The position numbers were made by a program, and so were the translations under genes. Of a stretch of DNA of 10,546 nucleotides, positions 1 to 6,603 are shown in pieces. This DNA comes from CAVLCC01 sp963624975. GTDB taxonomy: Bacteria > Actinomycetota > Coriobacteriia > Coriobacteriales > CADBOM01. The notes beneath the pieces were generated by a model that saw only the letters and a list, made by a program, of their open reading frames with translations, was not told where the DNA came from and did no database searches. The number at the start of each line of letters is the position of its first letter. Position 1 is the first letter of the stretch. The stretch covers positions 1 to 10,546 of the forward strand of contig CAVFRF010000010.1 of NCBI GenBank assembly GCA_963624975.1, in the 5' to 3' direction.

Positions 1-1
1 G

Positions 2-1063
2 CCGAGCTATCGCGATGCGAAGGGCAAGGAGCACGAAGGCTACTACGGCACTGTGAGCCTGGCGCTGTGGGAGGGCAAGATCCTGATGCTGGCCAGAACC
101 GGAGGCGACGACGACATGGTCGTGCAGGTGCTGTTGAGCTTCGACCCGTCGACTGGCGAATGGACCCAGCTCGACGACCTGGCTGCCAACATCCCCGTCG
201 GGGCATCGCTGGTGAACGTCGATGGCACGATGATGGCGATTGGCGGAAGCGACTTGACGCCGGGGGACCAGGGCACCACGCAAGACACGAGCAAGACCGC
301 GAATAACGTGGCGGTGCTCGACATGAGCACGGGCGAGCTGACGGCTGTGGGTTCGCTCTCGGTGCCAAGGAGCAACTACAAGTTCACCAGCGGTCCGATG
401 ATGCAGGTCGCAGCAGATGGCGACACCATATATGTGGGAGAGGGCGTGAAGCTGATCGCAGGGTCGACAGAGGGCGACAGCCTTCCGGTCGGGCGCCTGA
501 CCAGGCAAGCCGACGGCACCTACAAGTCGGAGCTGCTGGATAGCGGTCTGCCGGCCACGAGCATGCGGTACGACTACTCGTACGGGCTTGCGGCGGGGAG
601 CAACGGCGCGGTGGTGACCGGGCTGAAGGTCGCGGAAGGCGACGAGGACACGTTCGTGGTGGGCGACAGCGGCTCCAGCTTCTCGCCGTTTGGCAAGAGG
701 CCGTCGTATACCGCGCTGCTGGACGTGACGGCGCTTGCCTACCATGGCAAGCTCTACGTGATAGGCGAAGACGAGTTCAACGGGGCATCCCTGGTGATGC
801 GCGCCACGGCGTTCGAGACGGCGGAGCATCCGGCGGGCGAGCTGGCACCCAGCCCCGAGCCGGGTCCCGACCCCAGCCCGGAGCCGACGCCCAGCCCGAC
901 TCCGACATCCGATACGACCGGAGGAAGCGGCTCGGCTACGAGCAGCACTCTGCCGCGTACGGGCGACAGCGCACCTATCGCGCTGCTGGTGGCCCTGGGC
1001 ATCGCCGGTGCTGCCGCCGTTGCGACAGCGCTGCTCGTTCGACGCAGAGGCAGGCGCAGCTAG
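2..1063 (+). CDS. Kelch-like surface protein with LPRTG sortase anchor (5' end outside the window)
   Basis: The reading frame is open from the first bases, so the gene begins upstream; about 353 codons are visible. A GTG at 53 is an internal codon, not a convincing start. The visible part has several short repeats of the kelch/beta-propeller type, in which a small residue pair is followed by a hydrophobic strand ending near glycine: WEGKILMLARTGG, VDGTMMAIGGSD, DGDTIYVGEG and HGKLYVIGED. A Pro/Ser/Glu/Thr-rich linker follows (about 840-945). The C-terminus is a classical cell-wall sorting signal: LPRTG at 950-964, a hydrophobic segment, then an Arg-rich tail. The protein is therefore predicted to be exported and covalently attached to peptidoglycan by a sortase. 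Its ligand or any enzymatic activity cannot be told from the visible part. The stop codon abuts the next gene, suggesting co-transcription with the lysozyme-like gene. The anchor is certain on sequence; the kelch assignment is likely but rests on repeat pattern only. Confidence 0.85.
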   Translation, partial: PSYRDAKGKEHEGYYGTVSLALWEGKILMLARTGGDDDMVVQVLLSFDPSTGEWTQLDDLAANIPVGASLVNVDGTMMAIGGSDLTPGDQGTTQDTSKTANNVAVLDMSTGELTAVGSLSVPRSNYKFTSGPMMQVAADGDTIYVGEGVKLIAGSTEGDSLPVGRLTRQADGTYKSELLDSGLPATSMRYDYSYGLAAGSNGAVVTGLKVAEGDEDTFVVGDSGSSFSPFGKRPSYTALLDVTALAYHGKLYVIGEDEFNGASLVMRATAFETAEHPAGELAPSPEPGPDPSPEPTPSPTPTSDTTGGSGSATSSTLPRTGDSAPIALLVALGIAGAAAVATALLVRRRGRRS

Positions 1064-1078
1064 ATGCAGGAGAAGCGA

Positions 1079-1930
1079 ATGCATAGCGAACGCGGGATAC
1101 GCAGGCACGGCACAGCCCGGAAGTCCGTGCGGGAGCGCAAGCCCCTGCGCAGAAGGCCCGGCACCACCAAGGTGTCGTCTGCTATCGCAGGTGGGCTGAT
1201 CCTGGGCGTGATCGTATCGGTGGTGCTGGTTTCCACGGGCAACTTTCCCGTCGAGGCGTTTGCCGGGGATGCCGCTGCCGGGCAGGCGGAAGTCCCTGCA
1301 ACCCAGAAGCAAGCGGCGGTGCGCAGCGATTCGGAGACGGTGTTTCCCGGAGACGTGGAGGTGTGGCGCTCCACGGTGCAGACCGCCTGCAAAGACGTGG
1401 AGCTGGACACAAAGTGGACCGACACCATCCTGGCGATGATGCAGGCCGAGTCCAACGGCGACCTCGACGTGAAGTCGGCGGTGGGCGCCAGCCGCGACCT
1501 GATGCAGGCGGGCGAGGGCTGCGCGGGCGTGTACGCAGGCTCGAAGAACGTTGTCGGGCTTGGCTCCGGCGCGCTCTACGCCTGGGGATACGAGCCCTCG
1601 ATCGGCTTCGGCGGCAACACCGCCATCGCCTCCGTATACGCCGGCACGCTCGAGACCAAGTACAACGTGGAGCTGCTGGAAAACTGGCTGGGCAGCGTGG
1701 ACGTGAACGACTTGGGCAAGGTCGGACTGGTGGCTCAGGGCTACAACTATGGAGCCGACGGCTGGTTCGCCTACTGCCGCCAGCACGGCATCACCTCGTG
1801 GGACCACGACGCTTCGCAATCGTACAAGTGGAACCACGGCGGCGGCACGGTGGACCACGGCCAGAAGGTCATGGACTTCTATCAGGAGGCCAAGGACCGC
1901 AAAGCCGCAGGCGAGGTGTCGGAGAAGTAG
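1079..1930 (+). CDS. Membrane-anchored lysozyme-like (CwlT N-domain type) protein
   Basis: The protein has 283 residues and is predicted to cleave peptidoglycan glycan strands at the outer face of the membrane. An Arg/Lys-rich cytoplasmic tail (1-31) precedes one membrane segment (about 34-52), then a linker and a lysozyme-like domain (about 92-275). In that domain AMMQAESNG carries the likely catalytic Glu124, followed by DLMQAGEGC (140-148) and QGYNYG (220-225). These match the order of conserved segments in the stand-alone lysozyme-like domain known from CwlT and Tn916 Orf14. Unlike CwlT, no NlpC/P60 endopeptidase domain follows. The start chosen is ATG 1079, with AGGAGA at 1068-1073 five bases upstream; an in-frame ATG at 1064, directly after the kelch stop, would add five residues but has a poorer ribosome site. 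Abutment with the upstream gene implies one transcript. No conjugation genes are visible, so a role in wall growth or surface-protein insertion is as likely as mobile-element transfer. Confidence 0.85.
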   Translation: MHSERGIRRHGTARKSVRERKPLRRRPGTTKVSSAIAGGLILGVIVSVVLVSTGNFPVEAFAGDAAAGQAEVPATQKQAAVRSDSETVFPGDVEVWRSTVQTACKDVELDTKWTDTILAMMQAESNGDLDVKSAVGASRDLMQAGEGCAGVYAGSKNVVGLGSGALYAWGYEPSIGFGGNTAIASVYAGTLETKYNVELLENWLGSVDVNDLGKVGLVAQGYNYGADGWFAYCRQHGITSWDHDASQSYKWNHGGGTVDHGQKVMDFYQEAKDRKAAGEVSEK

Positions 1931-2010
1931 CGAGGGTGCTTGGGGAACACTGCAGGTCGCTGCGAAGCCGCCGCGAAATGTGGTGATTCGGAGCCGTTTG
2001 CCATATGCGG

Positions 2011-2039
2011 TGGACAACAGCTTGTGTTTGGCGAACAAT
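2011..2039 (+). promoter_or_regulatory. Candidate promoter of the cysteine-peptidase gene
   Basis: TGGACA (2011-2016; 5 of 6 consensus matches) lies 17 bp before AACAAT (2034-2039; 4 of 6). It is the best sigma70-like pair I found in the 199-bp gap 1931-2129, and would give a leader of roughly 85 nt. I see no clear terminator for the lysozyme gene in this gap, so read-through from upstream is also possible. Confidence 0.3.
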
Positions 2040-2129
2040 GACCAACGAGGGCGCGGCATCTGCTGCGCATTCGCATGCGGCCATCAGGTCGTCCCGCTAC
2101 GAGAATCGCAAGAGGGACAGGGGATTCCC

Positions 2130-4763
2130 ATGACTGGAAACAACTTGGCAGAGCAGAAGGCATCGCTTGGCAGAAGGGCGCTCGCCGCCCTGCTTTCCGG
2201 CACGATGGCGCTCTCGCTTTCGGGAGCGCTGCCGCTGACGGCCTACGCAAGCGAAGCGGACGTGCAACGCGACTGGGCGCAGGCGGCCGACACGGCGCTC
2301 GACGACGAGAGCTACAGCGCCTACTCGTACGCGACCCCGCTTTCCGAGGATGCATCGGCGGCAGAGGCCGAAGACGCCTCGACCCTTCCAGATAAGTTCG
2401 ACCTGCGCGACCGCGGCGTGGTTACCCCGGTGAAGAACCAGAGCCCGTGGGGCACCTGCTGGGGATTCGCCGCCATCGCGGCTGCCGAGACCAGCATCCT
2501 GTCGGAAGCGCGTACCACCTACGAGGCGACCGGACTCGACCTCTCGGAGCTGCAGCTAGTAGATGCCGTGACCAAGGGCGCTCCCGAGAGCGTCGTGGGT
2601 TGCGCGCAGGCGGGCGAGGGCTACAACAACACCACTCGGAATCCCAACTACGGCCTGGATATCGGCGGAACCTTCATATATGCATCTGGCGTGTTTGCGG
2701 GCGGCATCGGCCCTGCGCTGGAATCGGCCGCTCCCTACCAGAACTCCGAAGGCCTTATCGAATGCTATGTGCAGATGCCGGGCGAAGAGGGATATTACAC
2801 GTTCGAGCTAACTCAATCGCAGATTGCGGAGAAGGAGAAGCAGGGCTGCACGGTCAGGAAGCTCTGGTGGACCGGCAACTACGACGACACGAGCTCGGAA
2901 GGCGAGAGCAAGAAGGTCTACACCACCTGGAAAGTGTCGGACGACCTGTGGAACATGTCGTTTCTGGAGTTCGAGAACGGCAACATCTTGCCAGATACCG
3001 TGATCGCAAACTCCGACGGGAGCTATGGCGGGCTGGACACCAGGGCGGTCGAGGCCATCAAGAGCGAGATGTACGAATATGGACGCGCGGTGGGAGTGGG
3101 GTTCTGCGCCGACAACTCGATGCCGAGCGATTCGGGCGTGGCCAAGTACATCGACAAGAGCACCTGGTCGCACTACACGTACGAGAGGCAGACGGCCAAC
3201 CACGCGGTCACCATCGTGGGATGGGACGACGCCTACTCTAAAGACAAGTTCAGGAACCAGGCTGGCAAGACCCCCGAAGGCGACGGGGCCTGGCTGGTGA
3301 AGAATAGCTGGGGAGCCGAAAACGAGGACTTTCCCAACACGGGCCTGGGAAACTGGGGCATCGTGGACGAGGAGACTCAGAAACACACCGGCTACTTCTG
3401 GCTGTCGTACTACGACAGGACGCTCACTGCATTCGAGACGTACGACTTCGACCTCAACTCCTACGACGAGAACGACGAGTACCTCGTGGATGCTTACGAC
3501 TTCCTGCCCCAGGACACTGCCATCATCACCGCGAAGGACGAGCCGCAAAGCTCTGCCAACGTGTTCACCACCACCGAGGATCTGTCGCTGCGCACCCTGG
3601 GCTGTGCCACCTACAAGCCCAACACCACCGTGGCCTACGAGGTTTATCTGCTGGATGGCGATGCAAAGACCCCCACCGATGCGGGGCATAGCAAGCTAGC
3701 CTGCACCCTCGACGCAACCTACGAGTATGGCGGCTACCATCGCACGACTCTGGACGAGAGCAAGTGGATAGCCATGCGCAAGGGGCAGCGCTTCGCGGTG
3801 GTCACGACGCAGAAGTGCAACGACGACGGCAAATACTACGTGGGAGTGGCGGCCAACAAGACCAAACCCACCCAGCAGCAGATCGGCGAGTACGAGAAGG
3901 CCAAGCGCGAATACTACACGCAGAACATGTACGACCTGCTGTATGCGTTCTACTACGATTCGTACTTCAGCGAGCACAAGAGCCAGGGAATGGACGATGA
4001 TGCAGCCAAGGCCGCGGCGCTCGCCGACATCGACAAGCTCATGGATGCGCGCAAGGAGATTATCGAGAAAGACGTGGCCAGCGACGTGGACACGTATTCG
4101 CATTCCTATTTCGTGAGCAAGGTAAACGAGGGCGAGAGCTTCGTGAGCAGCTACGGCGACGGCGAGGCGTGGACTGCCGAGGACTTCAGCGCGCGCGAGA
4201 CCTTCGATATTGAATGGACCGACTGGACGGTGCTCAAGCGGGCCGTGGAGAGCCGTAAGACCGATATCGTAGTAGACAACGCTCCCATCAAGGCGGTTTC
4301 GGAGATGCGCGAATGGGCCAGCGTGGAGCAGCTGGAGGAGCTGGAGGAGCTGATTGCGCAGGCCAAGGAGCTGCTGTCCTTGAAGGTGAGCGTCGACGGC
4401 AGCGACGTACCCGAAGGCGAGATGTGGATCACGCAGGAGGTGCACGATGCGCTTGAGGCGGCTATCCCGCAGGCCGAGGCGCTGCTGGCCAACTCGGGCG
4501 ACTATCGCAACGAGCTGGCCAACACGACGCCCACGCCCGACGAGGTGAAGGCCGCCGTTGCGGTGCTGGGAGCCAACGCGCAGCAAGGGCTCATGCCCGC
4601 TGGCAGCGGCAATGGCGACGGGGATGAAGCGAACACGACGACCGCGAAGGGCAAGCTCGCAAAGACCGCCGACCCCGCTGCGTGCGTGCTGCTGGGGCTG
4701 GCATGCGCCGCCGTGGCTGCTGGCGGATGCGTGTATGCGGCGCGCCGTCGCAAGGGGAGGTAA
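2130..4763 (+). CDS. Secreted papain-family (C1) cysteine peptidase with lectin-like and FIVAR-like regions
   Basis: This 877-residue surface peptidase is predicted to act outside the cell. A signal peptide covers residues 1-40 (Arg pair, hydrophobic core, cleavage after AYA). The C1 peptidase domain (about 86-440) begins LPDKFDLRD and shows oxyanion Gln104, catalytic Cys110 in GTCWGFAA, His358 in NHAVTIVGW and Asn392 in KNSWG, so it should be active. The Cys-His interval of about 248 residues exceeds papain's by over 100. A lectin-like region follows (about 450-690), apparently interrupted by a charged helical insert (about 577-650). A FIVAR-like helical segment (about 734-822) comes next, then LAKTAD (843-848), a hydrophobic stretch and RRRKGR. 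The start is ATG 2130, because it opens directly onto the signal peptide and has G-rich ribosome-site sequence (GGGG at 2120-2123); the frame stays open to 1749 only inside the lysozyme gene. It is the only gene here ending in TAA. Substrate unknown. Confidence 0.92.
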   Translation: MTGNNLAEQKASLGRRALAALLSGTMALSLSGALPLTAYASEADVQRDWAQAADTALDDESYSAYSYATPLSEDASAAEAEDASTLPDKFDLRDRGVVTPVKNQSPWGTCWGFAAIAAAETSILSEARTTYEATGLDLSELQLVDAVTKGAPESVVGCAQAGEGYNNTTRNPNYGLDIGGTFIYASGVFAGGIGPALESAAPYQNSEGLIECYVQMPGEEGYYTFELTQSQIAEKEKQGCTVRKLWWTGNYDDTSSEGESKKVYTTWKVSDDLWNMSFLEFENGNILPDTVIANSDGSYGGLDTRAVEAIKSEMYEYGRAVGVGFCADNSMPSDSGVAKYIDKSTWSHYTYERQTANHAVTIVGWDDAYSKDKFRNQAGKTPEGDGAWLVKNSWGAENEDFPNTGLGNWGIVDEETQKHTGYFWLSYYDRTLTAFETYDFDLNSYDENDEYLVDAYDFLPQDTAIITAKDEPQSSANVFTTTEDLSLRTLGCATYKPNTTVAYEVYLLDGDAKTPTDAGHSKLACTLDATYEYGGYHRTTLDESKWIAMRKGQRFAVVTTQKCNDDGKYYVGVAANKTKPTQQQIGEYEKAKREYYTQNMYDLLYAFYYDSYFSEHKSQGMDDDAAKAAALADIDKLMDARKEIIEKDVASDVDTYSHSYFVSKVNEGESFVSSYGDGEAWTAEDFSARETFDIEWTDWTVLKRAVESRKTDIVVDNAPIKAVSEMREWASVEQLEELEELIAQAKELLSLKVSVDGSDVPEGEMWITQEVHDALEAAIPQAEALLANSGDYRNELANTTPTPDEVKAAVAVLGANAQQGLMPAGSGNGDGDEANTTTAKGKLAKTADPAACVLLGLACAAVAAGGCVYAARRRKGR

Positions 4764-4769
4764 GGCGGC

Positions 4770-5516
4770 GTGGATTTCGAGAGCATCTACGAGGAGTACC
4801 ACTCGTATCCCTCGATGTTCGGCGAGGCCGAGGTGTTCGTGGTGGAGTCTGCGGACGGCACGCCCATGCGGGTGCTGTTCGTAGATGGCGGATTCCAATC
4901 TGCAACATATGTGGGGGAGAAGCGCTTCGAACCGCCATTCGCATATTGCCGCGCGTTCGACCAGCTCTTCTCGGTTGCGCCCGACGCGCGCAGGATCCTG
5001 CTGCTGGGCGGGGGAGCGTACTCGTACCCCAAGCACGTGCTCACGCGGCGCCCCGAGGTGAGCATGGACGTGGTGGAGATCGATCCGGTCGTGATAGAGA
5101 TAGCGAGGCGGCATTTCTTCGTGGACGAGCTTGAGACGGCTTGTGGCGGGCGATTGAGGTCCTTCGCGATGGATGGCCTGGAATTCCTGCACGCCGCGGA
5201 GGCGGGATTCTACGACGCCGTGGTGGACGACTCGTTCGCGGGCACCGTGCAGGATTCGGCCCTGCTCGGCTCCGAAGGCCTGCGGCTCGCCAAGAGCTGC
5301 ATGGTCGAGGGCGGCGTCTACATGCTCAACGGGCATGCCCGCAGCGCCGACGACGGCTACGGCTACAGGGAGATCGAGGCCGTCAACGACGCGTTGCGCA
5401 GCGCCTTCGCGCACGTGCAGCGCCGCGATGTGGACGACACCGAGTTCGCGGGCTGCACCAACACCGTGTTCATGGCCAGCGACCGCGATTTCGGCCTCGC
5501 GGGCTTCGCCTACTAG
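4770..5516 (+). CDS. Spermidine-synthase-like (SpeE fold) methyltransferase-like protein
   Basis: The protein has 248 residues and a Rossmann methyltransferase fold of the spermidine-synthase family. The nucleotide-binding loop is LLLGGGAYSYP (77-87), the acidic strand VVEIDP (101-106), the next acidic position Asp135 (MDGLEF), and the active-site strand YDAVVDDSF (148-156). Authentic aminopropyltransferases carry a GGGDGG loop and an Asp-containing D-x-S-D-P type segment. Here these read GGGAYS and DDSFAG, so true spermidine synthesis is doubtful; the better label is a SpeE-related protein of unknown reaction, likely using S-adenosylmethionine or a derivative. No signal peptide is seen, so it should be cytoplasmic. 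The GTG start (4770) lies 6 nt after the peptidase stop, and its ribosome site GGGGAGG (4754-4760) lies inside the last peptidase codons, so the two are likely co-transcribed and translationally coupled. A strong hairpin terminator follows about 70 bp downstream. Confidence 0.75.
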   Translation: MDFESIYEEYHSYPSMFGEAEVFVVESADGTPMRVLFVDGGFQSATYVGEKRFEPPFAYCRAFDQLFSVAPDARRILLLGGGAYSYPKHVLTRRPEVSMDVVEIDPVVIEIARRHFFVDELETACGGRLRSFAMDGLEFLHAAEAGFYDAVVDDSFAGTVQDSALLGSEGLRLAKSCMVEGGVYMLNGHARSADDGYGYREIEAVNDALRSAFAHVQRRDVDDTEFAGCTNTVFMASDRDFGLAGFAY

Positions 5517-5540
5517 CCGACCGTGAAGGCGATTTATGAG

Positions 5541-5624
5541 GTGAACACCGCTCACTAATAAAGGTAAGCACCGTTCACTTTATTAAGTGAGCAGTGTTCA
5601 CCCTTTTTTGAGAACACTGCTCAC
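5541..5624. repeat. Four-copy operator-like array, 15-bp palindromes at 23-bp period
   Basis: Four related 15-mers start at 5541, 5564, 5587 and 5610: GTGAACACCGCTCAC, GTAAGCACCGTTCAC, GTGAGCAGTGTTCAC and GAGAACACTGCTCAC. Their intervals are exactly 23, 23 and 23 bp, separated by 8-bp A/T-rich or pyrimidine spacers (TAATAAAG, TTTATTAA, CCTTTTTT). A fifth copy lies at 5681. The consensus GTRARCRSYGYTCAC is symmetrical. Each copy pairs one GTGAGC-type half with one GTTCAC-type half, so copies can be oriented: 1 and 4 face opposite to 2, 3 and 5. Length, dyad symmetry and position upstream of a TetR-type gene fit operators of that regulator; this is inference, not shown. Confidence 0.75.
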
Positions 5625-5630
5625 TTTTTT
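5585..5630 (+). terminator. Intrinsic terminator built from operator copies 3 and 4
   Basis: 5585-5599 (AAGTGAGCAGTGTTC) is the perfect reverse complement of 5612-5626, giving a 15-bp stem with a 12-nt loop, followed by T residues through 5630. It lies about 70 bp after the spermidine-synthase-like gene and is the natural end of the peptidase transcript. Both arms are also operator copies, so the same DNA may terminate RNA and bind the regulator. Confidence 0.7.
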
Positions 5631-5641
5631 GGCAAAACCCA

Positions 5642-5670
5642 TTGACCTTCAATTTTGGAGCGGTTATATT
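5642..5670 (+). promoter_or_regulatory. Promoter of the TetR-type regulator
   Basis: TTGACC (5642-5647) and TATATT (5665-5670) are separated by exactly 17 bp, each matching the sigma70 consensus at 5 of 6 positions. This is the best promoter in the window. Transcription would start near 5677-5680, leaving a leader of about 165 nt before the preferred ATG at 5845. Operator copy 5 begins at 5681, in the initially transcribed region, where a bound repressor would block the polymerase. Confidence 0.75.
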
Positions 5671-5680
5671 ATCGACAACG

Positions 5681-5695
5681 GTAAGCGGTGTTCAC
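5681..5695. promoter_or_regulatory. Operator copy 5, downstream of the promoter
   Basis: GTAAGCGGTGTTCAC matches the operator consensus and differs from the reverse complement of copy 1 at one base. It starts 10 bp after the -10 hexamer, and its start is 71 bp from that of copy 4. The position fits repression of the regulator's own promoter. Confidence 0.7.
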
Positions 5696-5844
5696 CGAAA
5701 GCGACCGGGGAGTTTGGCCCGATAGAAGCTAAAGTCTAGAAGGTGAAACTTCCGGGGAGCGACGGTGGCGGTGCTGAAGGGTATCGTTCCAAAGTTGCTC
5801 GGAAACGAGAAACGGCAGGACGACACGAGAGGACCGAAGGACCC

Positions 5845-6603
5845 ATGGCTGGATCCAAGCGCAAATACGTCGAGGCGGCATACGAGCTTCTTTGCCGCGA
5901 AGGACTCGAGGGTGTGTCCAGCCGGAAGGTCGCAGCCGAGGTTGGCTGCAGCAATTCGGTGATCTACAAGCACTTCGGCGACATCAGCGAGCTGATCGAC
6001 CTGGCGTCGATCCGCTTCTTGCAGGAGTACGCCGAGGACGCGAGGTTCCTCTCTTCGGCAGACCTCAACCCGCTGGAGCTCAACCTCCAGCTGTGGGAGT
6101 GCTTCGCTTACTACTCGTTCATGAATGCTCGGATCTTCGAGAACCTGTTCTACAAGCAGAACGGTCAGGGTATTTCGAACGAGGCCATGGAAGAGTACTT
6201 CGAGGAGTACCCGGAAGACTTCGAGGGCAGCAAGGACTTCATGATCGACATGCTCTCGGGAAAGACCATGGCGAAGCGCGACAGCGTTCTGCTGAAGAAG
6301 GCGGGGGAGATGGGCCTCCTTTCGCAGGAGAACGTGAGCTTCCTATGCAAGCTCGACACGTACCTGTTCCGCGGGTTTCTGGCCTCCATCAACGAGGAGA
6401 GCGTGATTCCCGTTACGGCGAGGACGGCCACGAAGGACTTTATGGTGATGATAGTGGACAACTATCGCATGAAGCTCGAACCGGGCTACAGGCTCCTCAC
6501 GGTCGACCCCGAGGAAGAGGACAGCAGGATCAAGAATTACGGAAAGATCGGCAAGGGGGGCATCGTAGATTCATACAAGATCGAGTGCGTTGCCGCCGTA
6601 TAG
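5845..6603 (+). CDS. TetR/AcrR-family transcriptional regulator
   Basis: A 252-residue DNA-binding regulator. The N-terminal TetR-type helix-turn-helix spans about residues 5-50: YVEAAYELLCREGLEGVSS, then KVAAEVGCSNSVIYKHF with the recognition helix near 35-44, then the usual D-x-x-E-L-I continuation. The remainder is a mostly helical ligand-sensing and dimerisation part, with a charged, Gly/Lys-containing tail of about 50 residues at the end. It is longer than the roughly 200 residues common in the family. The start chosen is ATG 5845, because the HTH begins just after it and AAGGA lies upstream (spacing short, 3 nt). An in-frame GTG at 5743 would add 34 Arg/Gly-rich residues and has no spaced ribosome site. 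It sits directly downstream of five operator-like palindromes, so autoregulation is likely. Its other targets could include the peptidase operon or the BCCT/MttB genes, but no full operator copy was found upstream of those. Inducer unknown. Confidence 0.85.
   Translation: MAGSKRKYVEAAYELLCREGLEGVSSRKVAAEVGCSNSVIYKHFGDISELIDLASIRFLQEYAEDARFLSSADLNPLELNLQLWECFAYYSFMNARIFENLFYKQNGQGISNEAMEEYFEEYPEDFEGSKDFMIDMLSGKTMAKRDSVLLKKAGEMGLLSQENVSFLCKLDTYLFRGFLASINEESVIPVTARTATKDFMVMIVDNYRMKLEPGYRLLTVDPEEEDSRIKNYGKIGKGGIVDSYKIECVAAV

Noticed and set aside
1749..2129. 127-codon upstream extension of the peptidase frame
   Set aside because: It overlaps the lysozyme gene in another frame, is low-complexity Thr/Arg/Ser-rich, and the signal peptide starts cleanly at ATG 2130.
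3696..5555. 619-codon open frame on the minus strand
   Set aside because: It lies antisense to the peptidase and SpeE-like genes, has a His/Val/Leu/Arg-rich composition typical of GC-rich shadows, and shows no domain; the plus-strand proteins have clear catalytic motifs.
5541..5624. CRISPR-like or plasmid iteron interpretation of the 23-bp repeats
   Set aside because: Repeats are 15 bp with 8-bp spacers, too short for CRISPR; there is no replication gene nearby, and copies alternate in orientation. Dyad symmetry and the adjacent TetR-type gene favour operators.
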